The translations under genes and the position numbers were made by a program. 14,959 bases of DNA. It comes from CAG-1000 sp964545285 (GTDB lineage: Bacteria > Bacillota_I > Bacilli_A > RF39 > UBA660). Below, one piece after another: positions 6,063-12,684 of the stretch. Location of the stretch: assembly GCA_964545285.1 (NCBI GenBank), contig CAZJEW010000027.1, positions 1 through 14,959 of the forward strand, written 5' to 3'. Below the pieces are notes generated by a model, which searched no databases, was not told the DNA's origin, and saw nothing but the letters and a program-made list of their open reading frames with translations. The first letter of the stretch is position 1, and each line of letters opens with the position of its first letter.

Positions 6063-8998
6063 TTTTCTAATTTTACACTTACTAATTTACTTACTCCACT
6101 TTCTTGCATAGTCACTCCATATAATATATCTAAATATTGCATAGTATATTTTTTATGAGTAATTATTAATAATTGTGTTTTATTTTTGTAATTATTTAAA
6201 TATTCACAGAATATAGATACATTATTATCATCTAAATCTGATTCAACTTCATCTAATACAACAAATGGTACACTTTTAAGATTCATGATAGCGAATAACA
6301 AACTTATTGCAGTTAATGTTCTTTCACCTCCAGAAAGTAATGAAATAGGCTTTAAACTCTTTCCAGATGGAACCGCTATAATATCAATACCAGTTTCTAA
6401 TATATTATTTGGATCAGTTAATTTTAAATGAGCTTCTCCACCTTTAAATAATTCTTTAAATACTTTATTAAATTCAGTATTAATATCATTAAAAGTAGAT
6501 TCAAATTTATTAATCATTATACTATCCATATCATTAATAATTGATAATAAATCATCTTCACTTTTTTTAAGATCTTCTTTTTGCTTATTTAAGAAATTAA
6601 CTCTAGTAGAGATTCTATCATACTCTTCAATACTTCCTAAATTTACATCTCCTAAAGATTTTATTTTTCTTCTTAAATTAGCTACTTTATCCCTTGCTTC
6701 TGACTCATCAATTTCAAGAACATAACTACTTTTTGCTCTTTCATATGTCATACTATAATCTTCATTAAGTCTATTAAGTAAATTATCTAGAAGAGCATTC
6801 AATCTAGTAATATCTACTTCTAATGAATTAATATTAGTTATTAAATTATTATTATCACTATTCATCTTTTTAACAGATGTTTCAAGAATTATTAAATCTT
6901 TATTCAAATCTATCTTATTTTTATTTGAAATTTCAATTTCTTTTTCACATTCAGTTTTTTCTTGTTCTTTTTTATAATATTTATCAATAATATCATTTAA
7001 TTCTTTATCAAGTTTGCTAGTTGAATCATTTGTTAAATTATTTATTTCATCACTAACTAGATTATGTTCTTTATTAAGTGATTCTAAAGTGATATTCTTA
7101 TTATTAATCGTTTCATTTAACTTAATAGATTCAACATTTATTTCATATATGTTATCTTTAATTGTAGTAATATTTTTTTCGATTTTATTTAATTCAATTT
7201 CTAAAGCAGCAACTTCTTCATTAATATTATTAATAGATAATTTTAATTTTTCTAGTTCATATTTATCACTTATAAATGAAGTGTTTCTATTTAATGAACC
7301 ACCAGTTAAAGATCCTCCAACATGTAATAATTCTCCATCTAATGAAACTACTCTATATTGATGATTTACCTTTTTACTTATTTGTATTGCTGTTTTAATA
7401 TTAGCTGCTACTATTATATTACCTAATTGATTCATAACAATATTATAATATTTAGAATCGTAGGTTACTAAATCACTTGCTATACCTACATAACCAATAA
7501 TATCTTTAATATTTCTTAATGTATTAGGATCTATACTTTTAGGTTTAATTACATTAATAGGAAAAAATGTTGCTCTTCCTTTATTATGACTTTTTAAATA
7601 CTCAATTGCTTCTTTAGCACATTCTTCATCTTCAACAATTATATTATTTGATGATGCTCCTAAAGCTATTTCAAGCATAGTGGCATATTCATTTTTAGTC
7701 TCAATAATATTTCCTAATATATCATGTATTCCTCTTAAAGTAGGACTATCTAATATAGATTTAACACTATATGGAATCTTATTCATATTATTAATACTAT
7801 TTTCTAAAATATCTATTCTATTATTTGTATCTATTTTAATTCTATTCTTATTATTATATTTTTCATTTAATGAATTTCTAGATATTTCTATTTTGTTTAA
7901 ATCATTTGATAAACTATTTAACTTCTCATTTAGAGAATCTTTAGTAGTATCAAGATTTTTAATTTCTAGTTCTATAGATTTAATATTATTATTTAAATTA
8001 CCTTCTCTATCTTTTAATACAACAATATTATTCTTAATATCATTAGAATCCTTATCATATTTATTTCTTTCACTCATTAAAGTTTTTTTATTAGATAATT
8101 CTACTAATTCTTCACTTATTTTAAATAATTTAGTACTATTATCTCTAATTATTTCGTCTATTTTTAATATTTTTGATTTAATCTTTTCTACTTCAGTTGT
8201 TTCGGAAGTAGAATCAGTATTAAGTTTTGATAATTCATTTTCAAATTCTTCTTTTTTAATGGTTTTATCATTAACCATTGCGCTATATGTAGTAATATCT
8301 TTTACTATAAGAGCTACTTCAACACTCTCAAGTTCTTCTAATGCTGATTTATATTCGCGAGCTTTAATACTAGATCTTTCAAGTGGTAATAAGTTCTCAC
8401 TTATTTCGTTAATTATCATATCAACTCTACTCATATTATCATGAGTTTTATCTAATTTTCTTAATGATTCTGTTTTTCTATTTTTATATTTTAAAACACC
8501 TGCTGCATCTTCAAATATGGTTCTCCTATCTTCTGGTTTTTCACTTAATATTTCATCAACCTTTTTTTGAGGTATTATATTTAAAGATTCTTTTGATGAC
8601 ATAGAATCCACTAATAAAGAAGAAATATCTTTTAATCTACATTTATCACTATTAATATAATATTCATTCTCACCTGTTCTATAAACTACTCTTTTAATTT
8701 CAATTTCATTATAATCAAGAGGTAAAAATCTATCAGTATTATCAAATACTATAGATACACTAGCATTATTTGATTGATTTCTTGAACTAGAACCACTAAA
8801 TATAACATCTGTCATATTATTTGTTCCACGTAAAGACTTTATACTTTGTTCTCCAAGTACCCACTTTATAGCATCTACTATGTTACTTTTACCACTGCCA
8901 TTAGGACCAACGATACCAGTAAAAGTTTTATTTAATTCAATATTTGTTTTATCAGCAAAACTTTTAAATCCATTAATTTTAATTTCTTTTATGTACAT
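6059..8998 (-). CDS. smc: chromosome segregation ATPase SMC, short-armed
   Basis: The SMC subunit of the condensin that organises and segregates the chromosome, normally with ScpA and ScpB (not in the window). Its 979 residues compare with about 1190 in Bacillus and about 980 in mycoplasmas. Order: Walker A GPNGSGKSN (31-39), an N-terminal head to about 165 including FEDAAGVLKYKNRK, coiled coil (about 170-405), hinge (about 405-568, ending LHVGGSLTGGS), second coil (about 575-820), signature motif LLSGGERTL (887-895), Walker B FVVLDEVE (912-919), D-loop LDD (922-924) and His948 in IITHKK. The head motifs are intact, so the size loss lies in the arms. Two head positions differ from the usual form: IIPQKK (142-147) for IIxQGx, and SDLDD for AxLDx. 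AGGTGG precedes the ATG. It follows rnc, as in many Firmicutes. Confidence 0.96.
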   Translation of the reverse strand: MYIKEIKINGFKSFADKTNIELNKTFTGIVGPNGSGKSNIVDAIKWVLGEQSIKSLRGTNNMTDVIFSGSSSRNQSNNASVSIVFDNTDRFLPLDYNEIEIKRVVYRTGENEYYINSDKCRLKDISSLLVDSMSSKESLNIIPQKKVDEILSEKPEDRRTIFEDAAGVLKYKNRKTESLRKLDKTHDNMSRVDMIINEISENLLPLERSSIKAREYKSALEELESVEVALIVKDITTYSAMVNDKTIKKEEFENELSKLNTDSTSETTEVEKIKSKILKIDEIIRDNSTKLFKISEELVELSNKKTLMSERNKYDKDSNDIKNNIVVLKDREGNLNNNIKSIELEIKNLDTTKDSLNEKLNSLSNDLNKIEISRNSLNEKYNNKNRIKIDTNNRIDILENSINNMNKIPYSVKSILDSPTLRGIHDILGNIIETKNEYATMLEIALGASSNNIIVEDEECAKEAIEYLKSHNKGRATFFPINVIKPKSIDPNTLRNIKDIIGYVGIASDLVTYDSKYYNIVMNQLGNIIVAANIKTAIQISKKVNHQYRVVSLDGELLHVGGSLTGGSLNRNTSFISDKYELEKLKLSINNINEEVAALEIELNKIEKNITTIKDNIYEINVESIKLNETINNKNITLESLNKEHNLVSDEINNLTNDSTSKLDKELNDIIDKYYKKEQEKTECEKEIEISNKNKIDLNKDLIILETSVKKMNSDNNNLITNINSLEVDITRLNALLDNLLNRLNEDYSMTYERAKSSYVLEIDESEARDKVANLRRKIKSLGDVNLGSIEEYDRISTRVNFLNKQKEDLKKSEDDLLSIINDMDSIMINKFESTFNDINTEFNKVFKELFKGGEAHLKLTDPNNILETGIDIIAVPSGKSLKPISLLSGGERTLTAISLLFAIMNLKSVPFVVLDEVESDLDDNNVSIFCEYLNNYKNKTQLLIITHKKYTMQYLDILYGVTMQESGVSKLVSVKLEN

Positions 8999-9028
8999 AA
9001 TACCACCTATGTTATTTTCTACTTATTT

Positions 9029-9057
9029 ATTTTACTAAATTTAAGTAAAAATGTCTA
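9029..9057 (-). promoter_or_regulatory. candidate smc promoter
   Basis: On the minus strand TAGACA (9057-9052, five of six matches to TTGACA), 17 bases, then TAAAAT (9034-9029), about 30 bases before the smc ATG. The -35 lies in the downstream arm of the rnc terminator stem, so the two signals share bases. Confidence 0.5.
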
Positions 9058-9082
9058 TATTTATTAAATAAAATATAGACAT
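9047..9082 (-). terminator. terminator between rnc and smc
   Basis: A perfect 12-pair stem (9071-9082 with 9051-9062) with an eight-base loop; on the minus strand it is followed by TTTT (9050-9047). It lies 34 bases downstream of the rnc stop. It is the longest clean hairpin in this part of the window and should end or attenuate the rnc transcript. Confidence 0.7.
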
Positions 9083-9116
9083 CTTATAATATAAATATAT
9101 AAAATACAATTAAATG

Positions 9117-9758
9117 TTAAGCTCTTTTCTTATAAGCTTCTTTTGCTGCATTTTGTTCTGCTTCTTTCTTAGATGAACCTATACCAGTTCCATATATTAA
9201 ATTGTCTATTATAACATTCACTTTAAATTTTTTATTATGTGCTGGACCACTTTCATCAATTAATTCATAGGTAACACTTTTCTTAACAGTTTGAACACTC
9301 TCTTGTAGTAAACTTTTATAATCCATTAAAAAGTCATCTTTTCTTTCAATATATGGAACAATCCACTCATAAAACAATTTTTCAACTGTAGATATTCCGT
9401 GTTCAAGATAAACAACAGCAATTAAAGATTCAAAAACATCAGCAATAATAGTTTTATTAGCTTCGTTAATTCCATTACCTACTCTAATATAATCCTTTAA
9501 ATTTATATCTTTACTATACTCATACAATGCATTTTCACATACATATAAACTTCTAAGTCTACTCATTTCTCCTTCAGGATAATTAGTTTGTTTATATAAA
9601 TATTCACTACATACTATTTCAAGAACTGCATCACCCAAATATTCTAATCTTTCATAACATTCAACATTATGCTCATTAGAAAAACTACTATGAGTTAAAG
9701 CAGTTTCCAATAGTTTTTTATTTTTAATTTTAATATTATATTTTTCTAATATTTCCAT
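9117..9758 (-). CDS. rnc: ribonuclease III
   Basis: A double-strand-specific endoribonuclease that processes rRNA precursors and structured mRNAs. From the chosen start the protein has 213 residues. The catalytic domain carries ERLEYLGDAV (36-45), with Glu39 and Asp43, and DVFESLIAVVYLE, with Asp107 and Glu110, as metal-binding residues. The dsRNA-binding domain starts near DYKSLLQE and includes GPAHNKKFKV and GSSKKEAEQNAA. An in-frame ATG at 9785 would add nine residues; 9758 is preferred because MEILEKYNIKIKNKKLL matches the usual family N-terminus. Neither start has a strong ribosome site (GATGG before 9758). The gene lies 51 bases after the membrane protein gene at 9810-10535 with no terminator between them, so it is probably co-transcribed from 10561-10589. 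Confidence 0.95.
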   Translation of the reverse strand: MEILEKYNIKIKNKKLLETALTHSSFSNEHNVECYERLEYLGDAVLEIVCSEYLYKQTNYPEGEMSRLRSLYVCENALYEYSKDINLKDYIRVGNGINEANKTIIADVFESLIAVVYLEHGISTVEKLFYEWIVPYIERKDDFLMDYKSLLQESVQTVKKSVTYELIDESGPAHNKKFKVNVIIDNLIYGTGIGSSKKEAEQNAAKEAYKKRA

Positions 9759-9809
9759 ATTTCCATCACAATAAGAGTATAACATAAATATATTTAAAAA
9801 GACATATTT

Positions 9810-10535
9810 TTAATCTAATTTAATTGTAATAACTTTACTTACATTATCAAAATAATAATTATTATTACTATTTAATTTAAATCCATATCTATATATAGTA
9901 CCATCATTAATTAAATTATTTAATTCAACGTCATTAGAATAGTTTCCTATTAATTTATCATCTAAATTATATACGTTTGAACCATTTGTTTTAACTATAG
10001 CCATATCAATAGATAATTCGTTTTCATTATAAGTATAACCAAATAATTTATACTTATAATTAGATTTATTACATTCTTCATTTTGTGTAATAACCGTATT
10101 ATTTTCATTAATAATATATTCATTTCCATTATAATTAATAGTATCTAGAGGTAAATTTGATTCATTTATATCACTTAAAATATTAGATGCTTCTTTATAA
10201 AATAATTTTTTTGTTAAAGATTCATTTAATAATTCATTTGCATCTAAATAAGATAATATCAATTTAAATTTAAATTCATTTGATAATTCATTAGACGATA
10301 TAATCTCTTTAGAATTAAAATCAAATATTAATACTTTTTCGCAATCAATATTACTTAAAATACTATATATTTTTTTAACTTCTGATACTTCTACATTGTT
10401 TATTTTATTATATCCATTAACTTGATTATAATTATTTCTGTTTTTTAATATTATTAATGTTATAGAAGCTATTAATAGAATAATTAAGCAGCATATAAAC
10501 ATTATAAATTTCTTATCTTTAAATAATTCACTCAT
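9810..10535 (-). CDS. membrane-anchored protein of unknown function
   Basis: The product has 241 residues and is not recognised. A basic start (MSELFKDKK) and one membrane helix (about 10-30) are followed by KNRNN and a roughly 210-residue Asn/Asp/Glu-rich region. With Lys on both flanks, topology is not certain; the long region is probably outside. It has a few cysteines (Cys15 and Cys16 in the helix, Cys65 and one near the middle) but no lipobox. The start is supported by GAGGTG six bases upstream and a strong promoter. It is the first gene of a transcript that continues into rnc. Its sequence has the strong Asn bias that AT-rich genomes impose on non-conserved proteins, which limits family recognition. 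Confidence 0.72.
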   Translation of the reverse strand: MSELFKDKKFIMFICCLIILLIASITLIILKNRNNYNQVNGYNKINNVEVSEVKKIYSILSNIDCEKVLIFDFNSKEIISSNELSNEFKFKLILSYLDANELLNESLTKKLFYKEASNILSDINESNLPLDTINYNGNEYIINENNTVITQNEECNKSNYKYKLFGYTYNENELSIDMAIVKTNGSNVYNLDDKLIGNYSNDVELNNLINDGTIYRYGFKLNSNNNYYFDNVSKVITIKLD

Positions 10536-10560
10536 AAATTACACCTCATATTATGTATAA

Positions 10561-10589
10561 ATTATACTATACTATGATTTTTATTTCAA
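10561..10589 (-). promoter_or_regulatory. sigma-A type promoter for the 10535 gene and rnc
   Basis: TTGAAA (10589-10584), 17 bases, TATAAT (10566-10561) on the minus strand, 25 bases before the start codon. Both hexamers and the spacing match those of the def and envelope promoters. Confidence 0.78.
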
Positions 10590-10620
10590 TATTTAAGTTC
10601 CATTTTTAATTAAAATATAT

Positions 10621-10626
10621 TATAAT
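10621..10626 (+). promoter_or_regulatory. candidate -10 box placing yidD as leaderless
   Basis: TATAAT ends only eight bases before the yidD ATG, so an RNA starting about seven bases downstream would begin at or just before the start codon. No good -35 is present at 16-18 bases, so the box may be chance in AT-rich sequence. No other credible promoter is seen before yidD. Confidence 0.4.
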
Positions 10627-10634
10627 AAATATAT

Positions 10635-10856
10635 ATGAAAAAAATATTAATTAAATTAATTAATTTATACCAAATAACACCTCTTCATAGTCATTCAATG
10701 TGTAGATTTACTCCTACATGTAGTGAATATATGAAAGAGTGTATTAATAAATATGGAATTAAAGGAATAAAATATGGAATAAAAAGAATATTTAGATGTC
10801 ATCCATTTGGAAAATTTGGATATGACCCTATTCCAAAAAAAGGAGAATTAAAATGA
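10635..10856 (+). CDS. yidD: membrane protein insertion efficiency factor YidD
   Basis: A 73-residue peripheral inner-face membrane protein that assists YidC-dependent membrane insertion. The family core is complete: ITP, MCRFTPTCSEY (residues 22-32), YGIKGIKYGIKRIFRCHP, and GYDPIP near the C-terminus, with the conserved cysteines in CRFTPTCS and RCHP. No ribosome site precedes the ATG: the 12 bases upstream are only A and T, and a TATAAT box ends eight bases away, suggesting a leaderless or very short-leader mRNA. The next internal Met (residue 22) would remove part of the conserved region, so this start is kept. Its TGA stop overlaps the ATG of the following lipoprotein (ATGA). The rnpA-rpmH context common for yidD in other bacteria is absent. 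Confidence 0.94.
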   Translation: MKKILIKLINLYQITPLHSHSMCRFTPTCSEYMKECINKYGIKGIKYGIKRIFRCHPFGKFGYDPIPKKGELK

Positions 10857-11719
10857 AAAAAGTTAAAAAGATATTAATATTTATTATAATTATACTAATG
10901 TTAAATGGTTGCTCACTAGCAGATGATTTTAGTGATTCATACCTATATACCACTATGTATCCACTCGAGTATGGTACTCAAGTGTTATTTGGGGATTATG
11001 CTATTATTAATAGTGTATATCCTAATGGAGCAGATACAACATATGAAGTTACTAGCAAAAAGAAGAAAAAGTATGCAACAGCAGAGATATTTGTATATAC
11101 AGGATTAAATGATGAAGCATATTTAGCAAGAGATTTATTAAATATAAATGGAAATTTAAAAATAATAGATGCAACAAAAGGAATGAATTTAAATAATGAT
11201 GTAGAAGAAATTTGGTTAGATCCATCTAATTATTTAATGTTATGTAGTAATATTAAATCATCATTAATTGATTATAACGATAATGTATATGTTAAAGAAG
11301 CTATTGAAGATAATTATACACATCTGAATGAAAAAATTTCTGAATTAGATGTTGCATTATACAATATAGGAAAAAATGGTAAATATAATACAATACTTAC
11401 AACTAATGATGTATTTAATTATTTAAGTAAATATAATATTGATGTTATATCAATTGATTCTGATAAAGAATCTATTGATAAAGAAGTAGCAACTGCTAAA
11501 ACAATGATAAGCGAAAAGAAAATACAATACATTTACTTATTAGATGATGATGTTTTAACAGAAACTCAAGAAAAATTTATAGCAGATAACGGATTAGTTA
11601 AGATATCAATTAATAATCTATATACTTTATCAGATGATGAAAGAAATGAGGATGAAGATTATATTTCATTAATGAAAGCAATAATAGAAGAATATAAAAG
11701 AGAATTATATAAAAATTAA
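10853..11719 (+). CDS. TroA/ZnuA-fold lipoprotein lacking metal ligands
   Basis: The 288-residue product has a lipoprotein signal (MKKVKKILIF..., MLNGC, Cys20). The mature part follows the layout of metal ABC-transporter binding proteins: YTTMYPLEYGTQVLFGD (32-48), YPNGADTTYEV (56-66), AEIFVYTGLNDE (77-88), EEIWLDPSNY (118-127), TTNDVFNYLSKYNI (183-196), ISINNLYTL (251-259) and a C-terminal YISLMKAIIEEYKREL helix. Where family members have metal-binding His, His, His and Asp/Glu, this protein has Thr62/63, Glu119, Asn185 and Asn254/255. It probably keeps the fold but cannot bind Zn or Mn in the usual way. No permease or ATPase gene is nearby. GGAG inside the yidD end precedes the ATG, and its start overlaps the yidD stop. 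Alignment is by eye; the fold call is fairly sure, the function open. Confidence 0.82.
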   Translation: MKKVKKILIFIIIILMLNGCSLADDFSDSYLYTTMYPLEYGTQVLFGDYAIINSVYPNGADTTYEVTSKKKKKYATAEIFVYTGLNDEAYLARDLLNINGNLKIIDATKGMNLNNDVEEIWLDPSNYLMLCSNIKSSLIDYNDNVYVKEAIEDNYTHLNEKISELDVALYNIGKNGKYNTILTTNDVFNYLSKYNIDVISIDSDKESIDKEVATAKTMISEKKIQYIYLLDDDVLTETQEKFIADNGLVKISINNLYTLSDDERNEDEDYISLMKAIIEEYKRELYKN

Positions 11720-11731
11720 TCCTCTTTTTTT
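11696..11731. terminator. possible bidirectional terminator in the overlapping 3' ends
   Basis: AAAAGAG (11696-11702) can pair with CTCTTTT (11722-11728) around a 19-base loop that holds both stop codons, with T runs on both strands after the stem. The stem has seven pairs and a long loop, so this is weak, but no better terminator is seen for either convergent gene. Confidence 0.35.
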
Positions 11732-12600
11732 CTTATTAATTTTAAAGAACTATCAATTACTGATTTTTTCTTATCAATATAATCCATTATAAAAGTTTTC
11801 TCTTCATCCGAAATATAAATGTTATATTTATCTAGAGTCCTTTTAATTATTTCTTCCATATCAATATCTAAACATCTAATTAAACAATCTCTAAATTCTT
11901 TATTTTTAATTATTAATAATAAAGTATTATATTCTTCAGATACAACTGTAGTACTGCTAGGAAAGTTTAAATCACCTAAACAACTATGTATATGTTGTGG
12001 ATAAATATTTCTAAATGAAGAACCATTATCAGTAAACGGAGCTAATGAAATAAAACCATCTTTCTTTTCAAATATTATATTATATTTACCTCTATCCATT
12101 TGACCAGTAAAAAAGTCAATAGCCAATAATCTAGATAAAGAATTAACAATTTCAATTCTATTTTTATTTCCGACAATCTGACTTAATAATGTATCAAAAT
12201 CATCTAAATATATATGGCGAATACTAGATACATTAAAATGATTTTTTATAAATGTGTCATATGTATAATAAAATGTATCATTTCTTCTAAAATTCTTACT
12301 CATAACACCTAAATTATTTTGATATGATGCTAAAAGAAAATCAACACATTTTAAATTAAATTCTTCAAATAATTCTTTGAGCAATAATTCATAAAATGCA
12401 AAATCAGATTTATAAAAATAATAAGATCCATCTTTATAACACCAAGATCTTCTATAATAATCTATATCCATAGCACTATTATTAATATTTGTATATAAAT
12501 GATCTAAATCAGTATTTTCATTAGAAAAATCATTAGATGATAATCTAATTATATCTGAGCCACTATTTGATTTAAGTTTTACTTCATTATTAATTATCAT
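11716..12600 (-). CDS. HipA-fold protein kinase homologue, no antitoxin partner
   Basis: The 294-residue product has the core of the HipA/CtkA kinase fold. GQMDRGKYNIIF holds Asp169 and Asn174, spaced five apart like the catalytic Asp309 and Asn314 of E. coli HipA. LAPFTDNGSSF gives Asp191, 22 residues later, at the place of the metal-binding Asp332. YYFYKSD (Lys64) and FYELLLKELFEE (69-80) could form the ATP-binding lobe. The N-terminal HipA domain seems reduced. The likely reaction is ATP-dependent Ser/Thr phosphorylation; the target is unknown. No HipB-like helix-turn-helix gene adjoins it: ruvB is upstream and the TroA-like gene converges on it, sharing four bases. AGGGG precedes the ATG, and the gene has its own promoter. 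HipA assignment rests on motifs; it could be a related spore-coat CotH-unlike or PI3/4-kinase-fold enzyme. Confidence 0.65.
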   Translation of the reverse strand: MIINNEVKLKSNSGSDIIRLSSNDFSNENTDLDHLYTNINNSAMDIDYYRRSWCYKDGSYYFYKSDFAFYELLLKELFEEFNLKCVDFLLASYQNNLGVMSKNFRRNDTFYYTYDTFIKNHFNVSSIRHIYLDDFDTLLSQIVGNKNRIEIVNSLSRLLAIDFFTGQMDRGKYNIIFEKKDGFISLAPFTDNGSSFRNIYPQHIHSCLGDLNFPSSTTVVSEEYNTLLLIIKNKEFRDCLIRCLDIDMEEIIKRTLDKYNIYISDEEKTFIMDYIDKKKSVIDSSLKLIRKKED

Positions 12601-12623
12601 ATATACCCCTTTTAATGTGGTAT

Positions 12624-12652
12624 ATTATACCATAAAAAGGTATTTTATTCAA
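12624..12652 (-). promoter_or_regulatory. sigma-A type promoter of the HipA-like gene
   Basis: TTGAAT (12652-12647), 17 bases, TATAAT (12629-12624) on the minus strand, 23 bases before the start codon. It begins directly after the T run of the ruvB terminator, so the gene is independent of the ruv operon. Confidence 0.75.
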
Positions 12653-12653
12653 T

Positions 12654-12684
12654 AAAAATACTTTATTCAATATTGAATAAAGTA
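12654..12684 (-). terminator. terminator of the ruv operon, inside the ruvB end
   Basis: A perfect 26-base palindrome (12659-12671 with 12672-12684) encodes the last residues and stop of ruvB and is followed on the minus strand by five Ts (12658-12654). Allowing a loop at its centre leaves about ten base pairs. It is a good intrinsic terminator despite few G-C pairs. Confidence 0.75.

Noticed and set aside
7014..7361. A second plus-strand reading inside smc
   Set aside because: Same antisense pattern and no independent signals.
7680..8444. A 254-codon open reading on the plus strand opposite smc
   Set aside because: It is a Ser/Leu/Ile-rich shadow of the antisense of a Lys/Asn/Asp-rich coiled coil, with no ribosome site, and smc is certain on the other strand.
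11716..12600. HipBA toxin-antitoxin module
   Set aside because: No small helix-turn-helix gene is adjacent on either side, so only the kinase-like gene can be supported.
12659..12684. Palindrome considered as a dif-like, attachment or operator site
   Set aside because: It is followed by a T run directly after the ruvB stop on the same strand, and no integrase or other mobile gene is present; a terminator explains it.
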